DNA of 64,000 nt. Source: DASWNP01 sp036399175 (GTDB lineage Bacteria > Acidobacteriota > Blastocatellia > Pyrinomonadales > Pyrinomonadaceae). The DNA lies in NCBI GenBank assembly GCA_036399175.1, contig DASWNP010000003.1:159269-223268 (forward strand), in the 5' to 3' direction. The position numbers were made by a program, and so were the translations under genes. Under the pieces are notes generated by a model that searched no databases, was not told where the DNA came from, and was given only the letters and a program-made list of their open reading frames with translations. Each line of letters starts with the position of its first letter. The first letter of the stretch is position 1. Positions 35,016 to 43,735 of the stretch are shown here, in pieces.

Positions 35016-36074
35016 TCACGCCGTTTGCGCGACGCGCTCGCGCTCAATCATGTAGCGCAGGGCGAGAAGAATGGCGATGTTGAGAAAGAGCCCGGCGAGG
35101 GCGGAGAACTGCTCTTTGTAGAAGGCGAAGACCTGTGTGAGAAAGATGGAGACCAGAATCGAACGCTCGAACAGACGAAAGGCCGCGAGCCTCGAACGAC
35201 GCATTCGCACGATGCCCCACAGGACGAGCACGCCTGAGAGCAGCGAGAAGAAGATTTCGGCCTTGTCGATGAACGAAAGATTGACCATGCGCTCGGCTAC
35301 GCGCCCGACGATTTGCGTGTCGAGAATCTGCCGCCAGCCGAGGCCGACGAAGAAGATGAGGACGAAGACGTAGAGGATTTTGACGACGAGCTGCGCGATG
35401 AAGAAGCCGACGATGAGGCGTGGAAACCAACGCGTCGCGGCCACGTAGAAGTAGAAATCTCTGACCAGTCGCTTGAGCCGCGCGGGCAGAGAGAGGCGGC
35501 GCGGCGGGCGCAGGTCGATTTTTGAAAGCGACTCGGAGAGAGCTTTGACGAGAGGACTCGTGTCGCCGCTCTTTTCCAGATAGGCGAGCGCGCGTCGTCG
35601 CTCCTCTTCGTCGAGGTCGTGGAGCGCGACCTCTTCCATCGAGCGCAGGGCGTTGAGCAGGTACTCTTCGCGCGAAGCCTCGCGTCTCTGGCTGATGGCG
35701 CGCACGGCGAGAAAAATCAGGATGAAGGAGACGTAGATGAGCGAGATGGCCGGACGAAAAAAGTAGTTGTGGTCGCTCGTGACGAATTTGCCGACTTCGT
35801 CGATGAACGTCCCGAAGCCGATGCCTCCGGCAATCGCCGCCAGAAGCTCCGCCGTCTTGCTGAGGAAAGAGAGCAGGACGATGATGGAGACGAGCATCAG
35901 GAGGCCGCCCCAGAGCATATGCGCGATGTGAAGACCGCCGCCGCCGATTTGCGGGTAGCCTGTCAGTTGCAGGAACAGGCGTATCACCAGCACCGAAGCG
36001 ACCGCCGCCACCAGAAAGCTTTCCAGATAAACTCCCGCCTCGAAATTGCGTATGAAGAGATGCTCTCTTTTCAT
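35016..36074 (-). CDS. Polytopic membrane protein of unknown function
   Basis: About 352 residues with eight or so hydrophobic segments, for example VAAVASVLVIRLFLQLTGY, GGLLMLVSIIVLLSFL, ISLIYVSFILIFLAVRAI and LVVKILYVFVLIFFVGLGW. A charged cytoplasmic region (about 150-215, REEYLLNALRSMEEVALHDL) separates two membrane halves. I do not recognise a family, and no transporter or enzyme motif is visible. ATG at 36074 fits the first hydrophobic segment but no good ribosome binding site precedes it. The gene is divergent from an alpha/beta hydrolase across 150 bases. Confidence 0.65.
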   Translation of the reverse strand: MKREHLFIRNFEAGVYLESFLVAAVASVLVIRLFLQLTGYPQIGGGGLHIAHMLWGGLLMLVSIIVLLSFLSKTAELLAAIAGGIGFGTFIDEVGKFVTSDHNYFFRPAISLIYVSFILIFLAVRAISQRREASREEYLLNALRSMEEVALHDLDEEERRRALAYLEKSGDTSPLVKALSESLSKIDLRPPRRLSLPARLKRLVRDFYFYVAATRWFPRLIVGFFIAQLVVKILYVFVLIFFVGLGWRQILDTQIVGRVAERMVNLSFIDKAEIFFSLLSGVLVLWGIVRMRRSRLAAFRLFERSILVSIFLTQVFAFYKEQFSALAGLFLNIAILLALRYMIERERVAQTA

Positions 36075-36224
36075 GTAGCATTGCTTATACTTCCAACGCG
36101 CGCTCTCTCCAAGCCTCGAAGGGCTCGACAGTTCGTGTAAGCCCTTTGCTCGTACCGGCGTCGAAGAGGGAAGCTTCGGCCTCGAAGGCGTCTGAAGGAA
36201 GACCCGCGCCGTGTGTGTCGAAGG

Positions 36225-37001
36225 ATGAGAATAGAGAACGAGCAGCAGAGAGACGGGATGAGAGGCGTCTGGACGAAGGTGGACGGGCGGCGGATGTATG
36301 CTCGCACGTGGGCTGACGCTGCGCCGAAGGATGCACGACAGGTCGTACTCGTGCACGGCCTCGGAGTCTCCAGTCGCTACATGACGCCGATGGCCGTGCG
36401 CCTCGCCTCGCGCGTGCGCGTCTATGCGCCGGATTTGCCCGGCTCGGGCAAAAGCGAGAAGCCGCCGCGCGTGCTCGACGTGCCTGAACTGGCCGACGCG
36501 CTCGCCGCGTGGCTCGAAGCGAGCCGGATAGAGCGCGCGAGCTTCGTCGCAAACTCTCTCGGCTGCCAGGTGACGGTTGACCTCGCCATGCGTTACCCCG
36601 AGCGCGTCGAGCGCCTCGTGCTCGTCTCGCCGACCATCAACCGGCACAATCGAAGCGCGCTCAGGCAATTTGCCGCCTTCCTGCTCGACATCCCGCGCGA
36701 GCCGCTCTCGCTCCTGCCGCTCGCCCTCTTCGACTACCTGACTTCGGGAATCTTTCGCGGGCTGCGCACGCTCAATCACGCGCTGCTCGACCGCATCGAA
36801 GAGAAGCTGCCGCACGTCGAAGCGCCCGCGCTCGTCGTCTGCGGCGGGCGCGACCCGCTCGTGCCCGACGAGTGGGCTGCCGAAGTCGCACGCCTTCTGC
36901 CGCGCGGACGACTCGTCCTCTTTCCGCGCGCCGCTCATGCCGTCAACTATAACTCGCCGGATGAGCTGGCCGCCGTCGTGCTCTCTTTTCTGGAAACGTG
37001 A
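36225..37001 (+). CDS. Alpha/beta hydrolase
   Basis: About 258 residues with a standard fold: VVLVHGLGVSSRYM (oxyanion HG), nucleophile Ser in VANSLGC, acid in VVCGGRDPLVPDEW and His in PRAAHAVNYNSP. The SLG nucleophile elbow (NSLGC) resembles the C-C hydrolase and esterase branches. It is cytoplasmic with no signal peptide; the substrate is unknown. Start alternatives are ATG 36225 and ATG 36258. A 23-base perfect hairpin begins at its stop codon and separates it from the convergent regulator. Confidence 0.8.
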   Translation: MRIENEQQRDGMRGVWTKVDGRRMYARTWADAAPKDARQVVLVHGLGVSSRYMTPMAVRLASRVRVYAPDLPGSGKSEKPPRVLDVPELADALAAWLEASRIERASFVANSLGCQVTVDLAMRYPERVERLVLVSPTINRHNRSALRQFAAFLLDIPREPLSLLPLALFDYLTSGIFRGLRTLNHALLDRIEEKLPHVEAPALVVCGGRDPLVPDEWAAEVARLLPRGRLVLFPRAAHAVNYNSPDELAAVVLSFLET

Positions 37002-37054
37002 ACGCCGCGAGCGTTGCGGAAGGCATTCCGTCCTTCCGCAACGCTCGCGGCGTT
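37001..37054. terminator. Perfect 23-base-pair hairpin between convergent genes
   Basis: 37001-37023 and 37032-37054 are exact reverse complements with an eight-base loop. No T-run follows, so it is either an unconventional terminator or a structured 3' end. Confidence 0.6.
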
Positions 37055-37113
37055 CGTCGCCGACTCTCCTCGTCGCGTCCTGAGCGCCGGGCTGCCCGCG
37101 CTTCACTTCCGTT

Positions 37114-39375
37114 TCACTTGCGGCTGAAGCTTCGCCGACGTTTCTTCGCGGGCGTTCTGGCGGGCAGGAGGCTCTTGTGACGGTTCTTGAGCATGACGTT
37201 TAGAGACTCGTGATGCTTGAAGCCGAGCAGGCGCGCGGCGTAGGTGACGCTGCCCTGCGTCTCTCTGAGGGCGCGCTGGATAAAGCGCGCCTCGTAGGCC
37301 TGCACCTCTTCGGGCAGAGAGAAATCGTCCCAGGGGTTCGAGATGCTGCCTTTGCCCGTTTGCCGAAGCAGGAGCAGCTCAAGGGCGTCCATCCTGATGG
37401 TCTCGCCGTCTTCCGCCATGAGAACGGCGCGCTCGACGATGGCGCGCAGCTCACGCGCGTTTCCTCTGAGCGGCAGAGAGCGCATGGCTTCGAGGCTCTC
37501 GGGCGTGAATCTGACGTGCTTTCCGGCGCGCTCAAGCGCCTGCGCGATGAAATGCTCGGCCAGCGCGACGATGTCTTCGGGACGCTCGCGCAGGGGCGGT
37601 ATCTCTATCTCGAAGGCTTCGAGGCGATAGAAGAGGTCTGCGCGGAAACGTCCCTGTGCGACTGCCTCCGAGAGCTTTCGGTTGCTCGCGCAGACGAAGC
37701 GCACATCGACTCTCTCCGCGACGGGCGAGCCGATCGGCTGTATCTCTCCGTGTTCGAGCAGGCGCAGGAGCTTCCCTTGAATGCCCGGGCTCAGCTCCGC
37801 CACCTCGTCGAGGAAGAGCGTGCCGCCTGCGGCCTGTTTGGCCGCGCCCGCGTAGTCCGAAAGCGCGTCGGTGAAGCTGCCTTCGAGATGGCCGAAGAGT
37901 TGCGACTCGGCCAGAATCTCTGTCAGCGTCGAGCAGTTGACGGCGACGAAAGCGCCCTCGCGCCCGCTCCATTGATGTATCAGGCGCGCGAGTATCTCCT
38001 TGCCCGTGCCCGTCTCGCCGCTAATCAGAAGAGGAACTTTGTTGACCGCAAAACTCTTCGCCACCTGTAGAAGCGACTGGGTCGATTCTTCCGCGTGAAC
38101 GAAGACGGGCGCGGAAGCGTCGCCCTTGTAGGCGCGCGTGCAGCGCGGGGTTATCACGCGCCGGGCGCAGGCGCGCAGACGCTCAATCGACTCGCCGTCC
38201 TGCGTCTTCGCCAGAAGGTCGTCGGCTCGACGGTAGATTTCAAACAGCTCGCCTTCGGAGAGACGCTCGGCGTGCTCTTCAATCAGAGTCAGAGCCGCGC
38301 GCCCCGCGTCTTCGAGCGCGCCGGCCTCTTCGGCCAGCTCCATCGCGCGCCGAAGCGTGGCCTGCGACTGTTGAAGGTCGCCCGTGCGCGCCAGAACTCT
38401 CGCCTGCGTCGTCAGCGCCTCGACGAGCAAGCCCTGCTCGCCGCCCTTCTCCAGCGTGCGCACCGCGTCTCGAATAGTCCACAAGGCTTCCGCATCACGA
38501 CCCTGAGCGAACAGCAGGCGAGCGCGCGTCTCGTCCACCCGCGCGACGCTGCCGTTATCCTTGAGCGTGACGAAGAGACGGCGTGCGCGCTCAAGCTGCT
38601 CATGCGCTTCGTCGAAACGTCCGAGGGTGTAGAGGAGAAATCCGAGGTTGTTATGGTTGGCCGCGCGGTAGCCCGTGTGCCCGGCCTGCTCGTAGTGATA
38701 GATGGCGGCCGTGTATTCGACGATGGCGCGATCCGTGTAGTCCTGCCGCCGCTCGGCCGTACCCAAACGCCTCAGAAGCAGCGCCAGGTTGCCGTGAAAT
38801 CTTCCCTTCAAAGCATGGTCGCGGCTCGTCTCGAAGATGGGCGTCGCCTCCGTTAAGATGCGCAGCGCATCGTTGAAACGGCTGGCGGAGAATTCGATGA
38901 CGGTCAGTTGCAGAAGCGCGCGCGCCTTCTGCTCGGTCTCGGTCAGCTTCGGGAGCGCCTCGGTGAGAAGCACGCGCGCCTCCGCATAGGCTCCCTCGCG
39001 CCAGTAGCAGAGCGCCAACTCGCTCTGCGCGACGGCGGCCTTCGTCCTCTCGCCGAGCGCGTTGAAGCGTGCGACGCTTTCGCTGATGAGGTCTTTGGCC
39101 GACTCCTGAACGCCCGCCTTCTGCTTGCCGCTTCCGAGCCAGCCCGATAAAGTACCAGCCCGCAGAAGCGCTTCGGCCGCCGTCGCGGCCTCCAGCCCCT
39201 CCAGATTAGGACGCCTGCCCACACCCTGCCACAAGTCTCCCAGAGCATTTCGCGCGGCCTCAAATTGACCGACGTACTCAAGCTCTCCGGCCAAACGGCA
39301 GCGCATCTGCGCCTGTTCGTCAAAGCTCGTCGCCGTCTCGCCTATCTGATGTCGTTGCGTTTCTGCTAAACTCAT
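37114..39375 (-). CDS. TPR-containing AAA+ regulator of the sigma54-activator type, with variant GAFTGA loop
   Basis: About 753 residues. TPR-like helical repeats fill residues 30-400. An AAA+ domain follows, with Walker A GETGTGKE, Walker B GGTLFLDEV and arginine finger region FRADLFYRLEAFEIEIPPLR. A Fis-type helix-turn-helix (SVTYAARLLGFKHHESLNVM) and a basic tail end the protein. The loop normally reading GAFTGA is GSFTDA, so contact with sigma54 may be altered or lost. The TPR part probably senses a partner. The upstream ATG at 39483 would leave only 26 bases to a divergent gene, so ATG at 39375, preceded by AAAGG, is preferred. Confidence 0.8.
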   Translation of the reverse strand: MSLAETQRHQIGETATSFDEQAQMRCRLAGELEYVGQFEAARNALGDLWQGVGRRPNLEGLEAATAAEALLRAGTLSGWLGSGKQKAGVQESAKDLISESVARFNALGERTKAAVAQSELALCYWREGAYAEARVLLTEALPKLTETEQKARALLQLTVIEFSASRFNDALRILTEATPIFETSRDHALKGRFHGNLALLLRRLGTAERRQDYTDRAIVEYTAAIYHYEQAGHTGYRAANHNNLGFLLYTLGRFDEAHEQLERARRLFVTLKDNGSVARVDETRARLLFAQGRDAEALWTIRDAVRTLEKGGEQGLLVEALTTQARVLARTGDLQQSQATLRRAMELAEEAGALEDAGRAALTLIEEHAERLSEGELFEIYRRADDLLAKTQDGESIERLRACARRVITPRCTRAYKGDASAPVFVHAEESTQSLLQVAKSFAVNKVPLLISGETGTGKEILARLIHQWSGREGAFVAVNCSTLTEILAESQLFGHLEGSFTDALSDYAGAAKQAAGGTLFLDEVAELSPGIQGKLLRLLEHGEIQPIGSPVAERVDVRFVCASNRKLSEAVAQGRFRADLFYRLEAFEIEIPPLRERPEDIVALAEHFIAQALERAGKHVRFTPESLEAMRSLPLRGNARELRAIVERAVLMAEDGETIRMDALELLLLRQTGKGSISNPWDDFSLPEEVQAYEARFIQRALRETQGSVTYAARLLGFKHHESLNVMLKNRHKSLLPARTPAKKRRRSFSRK

Positions 39376-39509
39376 GTGAGGGCTACCTTTCGATGGGCTT
39401 GCAAGTTTTAGCGCAAGCGGGTCGGAGGTCAAATGGGCGGTTCCGAAAGACTGGAAGCGCTCCAAATCAAGTGAATCTGCCATTTAACTTACCTCGAAGG
39501 AAAATCAGA

Positions 39510-39782
39510 ATGAAGATACTCGCTCGAATCTGCCAGAAATCCGTCTTTGCAGCCGTTTTGACGCTGGTGCTGACTTGTCCGGCGTGGGCGGGCGAAATAC
39601 CGCAACCCTTGCCGCCGCCCCCTGCGCCAATCGTCAACCAGACGCCTTCGGACTCTTCCGACCCGGTCGGAGCTGACGGCCAAACGAACGGCACAACGAC
39701 GCCGGAGACGCAGATTGCCACCGTCGAATCGCTGGCGGAGGCACTGCTGACGCTGCTGCAAAATTCCTTCTCGCTGCTTTAA
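39510..39782 (+). CDS. Small secreted Pro-rich protein
   Basis: A 90-residue protein with a clean signal peptide (SVFAAVLTLVLTCPAWAG). The mature part is a short Pro/Thr/Ser-rich segment (GEIPQPLPPPPAPIVN) ending in a hydrophobic helix (SLAEALLTLLQNSFSLL). GAAGGAAAA lies about eight bases before the ATG. It is transcribed divergently from the TPR-AAA+ regulator, across about 130 bases if the regulator starts at 39375, so it may be its target. I recognise no family. A cell-surface peptide or secreted signal is possible but unproven. Confidence 0.6.
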   Translation: MKILARICQKSVFAAVLTLVLTCPAWAGEIPQPLPPPPAPIVNQTPSDSSDPVGADGQTNGTTTPETQIATVESLAEALLTLLQNSFSLL

Positions 39783-40067
39783 ATAAGGGGAAAACGGGTA
39801 ATTCAAGGAGATTTCTACCGCCAAAAGGCTCGCTGGCGGAGAGGTCTCTGTGTGTCCGCCGGTCAATATACAACAACTCTCGCCACAGTTCAGGAAAATT
39901 TCTTCCAAAGAAACAGACCGCGAGCGGCAAATCCTCTTTAGATTTAAGGCTTTGTCAAAAACCAATCCCAGAAACCTTCGGCGAGCTGATAACTCTTGGC
40001 GTGCTTAAAGCGGCAGATGAAAACGGCCGAGATGAGAGATAAACGCCCCGGCGAGAGTCTTCCGAAG
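39783..40067. other. Intergenic region with alternative hairpins and an open frame lacking a start
   Basis: GGCGGA at 39835-39840 can pair with CCGCC at 39818-39822 or with TCCGCC at 39855-39860, giving two mutually exclusive stems. A frame from 39802 to TAA at 40006 reads protein-like (EVSVCPPVNIQQLSPQFRKI) after AAGGAG but has no start codon, so it may be a decayed gene. Neither reading is established. Confidence 0.35.
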
Positions 40068-40140
40068 TACCCGCGGCAGGAGTCGAACCTGCGACCTCTT
40101 GCTCCGGAGGCAAGCGCTCTATCCACTGAGCTACGCGGGC
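40068..40140 (-). tRNA. tRNA-Arg (CCG)
   Basis: A 73-base cloverleaf on the minus strand: acceptor GCCCGCG with CGCGGGT (G-T first pair), D-arm TAGCTCAGTGGATAGAGC, anticodon stem CTTGC/GCAAG with loop CTCCGGA giving CCG, T-arm GCAGGTTCGACTCCTGC, discriminator A. CCA is not encoded. Confidence 0.95.
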
Positions 40141-40298
40141 ATTAAGCTCACCAGCCAAAGTAAGATAGCATAGCTTAATTGAAGCTTTCCAGCAGCCGAC
40201 TTGACTTGCGCCGACGCTTGCGTGTAACTCTTCAGTCTATCCCTCGTCGTCCGCCAAGCTCGTCGATAAAATCGCAGGAAAATCCGTTCGCGTACATC

Positions 40299-40679
40299 AT
40301 GCTTATCGTCAATCGCCAGCACGCCGCCGTCGTCCAGACCCCTCACGGGTCGGAGATTCGCCCGCTCATCGACCGCACCACCTCGACCATAGAATTATGC
40401 AGCCTCGCCGAAGAGGTCTTGCCCGTGGGCGCGGTCGTCGGCAGGCATCAACACCTTGAGACCGAGGAGATTTACTACGTGCTCCGGGGAAGCGGGCGCA
40501 TGACGGTCGGGTCGGAGTCGCGCGAAGTGAGCGCGGGCGACGCGGTTTTCATCCCGCGCCGCTTTGAGCACACGCTCGCCAATACGGGCACCGAGCCTTT
40601 GACAATCCTGCTCGTCTGCGGCCCGGCCTACAGCTACGCCGACCATCATCCGTCAGACCCGGCGGAGGAGAGCTTTTAA
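40299..40679 (+). CDS. Cupin-fold protein
   Basis: About 126 residues forming a single cupin: first motif VVGRHQHLETEEIYYVLRGS with two His and Glu metal ligands, and second motif AVFIPRRFEHTLANTG with the third His. The family ranges from sugar isomerases to small-molecule binding proteins; nothing here fixes the ligand. The open frame extends to 40179, but the upstream residues are not cupin-like, and ATG at 40299 starts the first strand (MLIVNRQHAAVV). The gene stands between tRNA-Arg and the convergent phosphate transporter. Confidence 0.75.
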   Translation: MLIVNRQHAAVVQTPHGSEIRPLIDRTTSTIELCSLAEEVLPVGAVVGRHQHLETEEIYYVLRGSGRMTVGSESREVSAGDAVFIPRRFEHTLANTGTEPLTILLVCGPAYSYADHHPSDPAEESF

Positions 40680-40791
40680 TCGAGAGCCTTCCGAAGCTCG
40701 GCACGCGTGGGCGTAAAGAGTTTTGAGCCCGCGCTTTTTCCATCTCAGCTTTCTTCGGCGGGCTCTTCGGGAAAGTTTGCCGTTTCCCTTC

Positions 40792-41805
40792 TCAGCCGAA
40801 GATTCGGACGACGAAGAAGGATGCGGCGGCGATGAGCGCGGCGAGCGGAATGGTCAAAATCCATGCCCAGACGATACGACCGGCCACGCCCCACTTGACC
40901 GCCGAGAGGCGGCGCGTCGCGCCGACGCCGACGATTGCGCCCGTGATGGTGTGCGTCGTCGAGACGGGGATGCCGCCGAAGGTGACGCCGATGATGGAGA
41001 CGGCGGCTGCCGTCTCGGCGCTGAAGCCTCCGACCGGCTTGAGCTTCGTGATGCGCGAGCCCATCGTGCGGACGATGCGCCAGCCTCCGGAGAGCGTCCC
41101 CAAGCCTATCGCCGCGTGACAGACGAGCACGACCCAGAGCGGAATATCTCTTGTCGCATCGGCGTCGATGTTTGAGGCGACGAGCACGCCCGCGATGATG
41201 CCCATCGTCTTCTGCGCGTCGTTTCCTCCGTGACCGAGACTGAAGAGGGCGGCGGAGAAGAGCTGTCCTTTGCGAAAGAAGCCATCGACGCGGTGCGGCG
41301 GCCAACCGCGAAAAATCCACATCACCGAGACCATGAAGAGGAAGCCGAGGAGCGCGCCGAAGAGCGGAGAGAGGACGATGAAGATCAGCGTCTTCGTCCA
41401 GCCGCCGGGCAGAAGGACGCCGAAGCCCGAAGCGGCGACAGCCGCCCCCGCGTAGCCGCCCACGAGCGCGTGCGAAGAACTCGAAGGCAGACCGTAATAC
41501 CACGTAATCAGATTCCAGACGATAGCTCCGATGAGCCCGCACAGAATCACCCACAACTGCCATTCGTCGGGTATCGCCTTCAGGTTAATCATGTCCTTGC
41601 CGATGGTCTTGGCGACGGCCTCGCCGAGCACGACGAAAGCGATGAAGTTGAAGAAAGCAGCCCAGATGACGGCTGCGCCCGGCGAGAGCACGCGCGTCGA
41701 GACGACGGTCGCAATCGAGTTGGCCGCGTCGTGAAAGCCGTTGATGTAATCGAAAATCAGCGCGAGAACGATGATGAGAATGACGAAAGAGATGGTGATA
41801 GACAT
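40792..41805 (-). CDS. pit: Inorganic phosphate transporter, PiT family
   Basis: About 337 residues with ten or so transmembrane segments and the family signature in both halves: FDYINGFHDAANSIATVVST near the N terminus and SLGHGGNDAQKTMGIIAG in the second half. PiT proteins import metal-phosphate with protons or sodium. A DUF47 gene lies directly upstream on the same strand, a standard pairing. Hairpin element E fills the gap between them and abuts this start codon, so no ribosome binding site of normal strength is visible. A pair of 11-base direct repeats upstream of the DUF47 gene may be a Pho-type operator. Confidence 0.93.
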   Translation of the reverse strand: MSITISFVILIIVLALIFDYINGFHDAANSIATVVSTRVLSPGAAVIWAAFFNFIAFVVLGEAVAKTIGKDMINLKAIPDEWQLWVILCGLIGAIVWNLITWYYGLPSSSSHALVGGYAGAAVAASGFGVLLPGGWTKTLIFIVLSPLFGALLGFLFMVSVMWIFRGWPPHRVDGFFRKGQLFSAALFSLGHGGNDAQKTMGIIAGVLVASNIDADATRDIPLWVVLVCHAAIGLGTLSGGWRIVRTMGSRITKLKPVGGFSAETAAAVSIIGVTFGGIPVSTTHTITGAIVGVGATRRLSAVKWGVAGRIVWAWILTIPLAALIAAASFFVVRIFG

Positions 41806-41807
41806 AA

Positions 41808-41899
41808 GAAATGATGAACGATGAATGCGGAATGCGGAATGAAAGGCAAAAAGCTTTCGTTTTTTAATTCATCATTCCTCATTCCGCATTCATCATTTG
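41808..41899. repeat. Heptad hairpin element E (AATGCGG/AATGATG type)
   Basis: Heptads AATGATG, AACGATG and AATGCGG at 41808-41841 face inverted copies at 41867-41899, matching at about 28 of 34 positions. The loop carries AAAGGCAAAAAGCTTTCG, close to that of element B. It lies between the DUF47 stop and the pit start codon. Confidence 0.8.
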
Positions 41900-41903
41900 C
41901 CTT

Positions 41904-42527
41904 TCATGCATTCTTGATGATGACGCTTTCGATGATGTTGGCGACGGATTCGCAGCGGTCGATGGTGGCTTCGAGCTTTTCGTAGATGTCTTTCCACTTG
42001 ATGACGTGCAGGGCGTCGGTCGCGCCTTGAAAGAGGCGTGCGATGGCCGCGTGATAGATTTCGTCCCCCTCGTTTTCGAGGCGATGCACTTCGACGAGGC
42101 GCGGGTTGATGCCGTTGGGACGGGCGAGCATGGAGACGATTTCGTGAAGCTGTTCGGCCATGCGTTGAATCACGTCGGCGAACTGGCGCGCGTGCGGCGT
42201 CGCTTCCTTGACGCCGTACATGACCATCGCGCGCGCCGCGTCGTCTATCAAGTCCACGATGTCGTCGAGCGCGCCCGAGAGCAGGTAGATGTCCTCGCGG
42301 TCGAAGGGGGTGATGAAAGACTTGTTGAGCTTGGTAGAGATGGAATGCGTCAGCTCGTCGCAGGAATGCTCGATGGATTTTATCTGCGCGACGTGGCCGG
42401 TGTAATCACCGCTCGTGTCGGAAAGCATTTGTTTGAGCACGCGAGAGGCATCGAAGATGTAGGATGTCATCTGCGTGAACATGGAGAAGTACTGCTCCTC
42501 TTTCGGCATGAAGTTGAAGAGACCCAT
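41904..42527 (-). CDS. DUF47 (PhoU-like) phosphate transport accessory protein
   Basis: About 207 residues, fully helical, with the PhoU/DUF47 pattern: MPKEEQYFSMFTQMTSYIFD, an IKSIEHSCDELTH segment with the acidic/His metal site, FDREDIYLLSGALDDIVDLI and VHRLENEGDEIYHAAI. DUF47 proteins are encoded beside PiT transporters and regulate phosphate uptake. ATG at 42527 starts the conserved region; residues before it are not family-like. It precedes pit on the same strand, so the two form an operon. Confidence 0.88.
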   Translation of the reverse strand: MGLFNFMPKEEQYFSMFTQMTSYIFDASRVLKQMLSDTSGDYTGHVAQIKSIEHSCDELTHSISTKLNKSFITPFDREDIYLLSGALDDIVDLIDDAARAMVMYGVKEATPHARQFADVIQRMAEQLHEIVSMLARPNGINPRLVEVHRLENEGDEIYHAAIARLFQGATDALHVIKWKDIYEKLEATIDRCESVANIIESVIIKNA

Positions 42528-42606
42528 AGATTCAGACGCGCTCCGAAGTTGAGTTGTGGTAAAGAGGAAGCCAATATAGTCGAATGGGCGAGCGATGTCT
42601 ATGAGA

Positions 42607-42628
42607 AGTCTGAACGCAGTCTGAACAA
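42607..42628 (-). promoter_or_regulatory. Candidate Pho-type operator (two 11-base direct repeats)
   Basis: AGTCTGAACGC and AGTCTGAACAA follow each other with exact 11-base spacing, about 80 bases upstream of the DUF47-pit operon. Response regulators of the PhoB/PhoP family bind 11-base-spaced direct repeats. The sequence is not the E. coli Pho box, so the assignment is by spacing and context. Confidence 0.4.
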
Positions 42629-42733
42629 AATCGAGGGAGGGGACGGCATTCACGGGGAGTTGTCGGCGCGCAGGCTCGCGTCGTATGCTCGAACGCGAGC
42701 CCGTTCGTAGGAGCGGCGCGTCCAAATGAAGAG

Positions 42734-43717
42734 ATGAGAGAGAGAAGCTATTTCAGGCAGGTGGTTGACCTGCTCAGGATGGAATCGGAGGCGATTGCCG
42801 AGACGGCGAGGCGTCTGGACGGCGCGTCGGTCGAGCGCGCCGTCGAGCTTCTGTCCGGGTGCCGGGGCAAGGTCGTGCTCGTCGGGGTCGGGAAGTCGGG
42901 CAACATCGCGCAGAAGATTGCGGCGACTTTGACGAGCACGGGGACACTGGCGCTCTTTCTGCATCCGAGCGACGCGGCGCACGGCGGCATGGGCATCGTC
43001 TCGAAGGACGACGTGGTCGTCATCCTGAGCAATAGCGGCGAGACCGAAGAGATTGTCTCGATGATGCCGCACCTGCAACACAGGCGCGCGGCGGTCGTCG
43101 CCGTCGTCGGCAACATGAACTCGACTCTGGCTCGACGCGCAGACGTGGCGCTGGATGCGAGCGTCGAGCAGGAGGCGTGCCCGCTCGGTCTTGCGCCGAC
43201 GACGAGCACGACCGTCGCCCTGGCGATAGGCGACGCGCTGGCGATGACGCTGATGCAGGTGAAGGGATTCAAGGCGGAGGATTTCGCCATCAATCACCCG
43301 GCGGGGCGACTCGGCAAACGACTGACCCTGAAGGTCTGCGATTTGATGCACGGCGGCAGTGAGTGTCCGACGGTCGGGACGGGCGCGACGCTTCTGGAGG
43401 TGGTGCAGGCGATAAGCCGGGGCGGCCTCGGCGCGGTCAACGTGCTGGACGAGCGCGGACGCCTGTCGGGCATCATCACCGACGGCGACGTGCGGCGGAC
43501 GCTGCAAAAGTGCGGCCTCGACGAACTGGAGAAGATAGACAGCAGCGCGATGATGACGCGCCAGCCCGTCGTCGTCGCGCCGGAGATGCTCGCCTACGCT
43601 GCGCTCGCGCTGATGGAAGACCGCCCGACGCAAATCTCCGTCCTGCCGGTCGTAGACGCCGAGGGGCTTTCGGTCGGACTCCTGCGTTTGCACGACATCA
43701 TTCGGAGCGGCGTTTGA
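42734..43717 (+). CDS. kdsD: D-arabinose 5-phosphate isomerase (SIS plus two CBS domains)
   Basis: 327 residues. An N-terminal SIS domain (about 1-200) has GKVVLVGVGKSGNIAQKIAA, SDAAHGGMG and SNSGETEEI, with conserved His in AINHPAGRLGKRL. Two CBS domains follow (about 205-327; GLGAVNVLDERGRLSGIITD). This is the KpsF/GutQ/KdsD architecture. The enzyme interconverts ribulose 5-phosphate and arabinose 5-phosphate, the first step of Kdo synthesis for lipopolysaccharide. lpxC elsewhere in the window agrees with a lipid A-bearing outer membrane. It is divergent from the phosphate operon and 18 bases ahead of a secreted-protein gene. Confidence 0.9.
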   Translation: MRERSYFRQVVDLLRMESEAIAETARRLDGASVERAVELLSGCRGKVVLVGVGKSGNIAQKIAATLTSTGTLALFLHPSDAAHGGMGIVSKDDVVVILSNSGETEEIVSMMPHLQHRRAAVVAVVGNMNSTLARRADVALDASVEQEACPLGLAPTTSTTVALAIGDALAMTLMQVKGFKAEDFAINHPAGRLGKRLTLKVCDLMHGGSECPTVGTGATLLEVVQAISRGGLGAVNVLDERGRLSGIITDGDVRRTLQKCGLDELEKIDSSAMMTRQPVVVAPEMLAYAALALMEDRPTQISVLPVVDAEGLSVGLLRLHDIIRSGV

Positions 43718-43735
43718 GAAGGTAGAGGAGTTTTG

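Noticed and set aside
35016..37106. A 696-residue minus-strand frame joining the membrane protein to upstream sequence
   Set aside because: The part beyond 36074 is antisense to a well-defined alpha/beta hydrolase and has no domain of its own.
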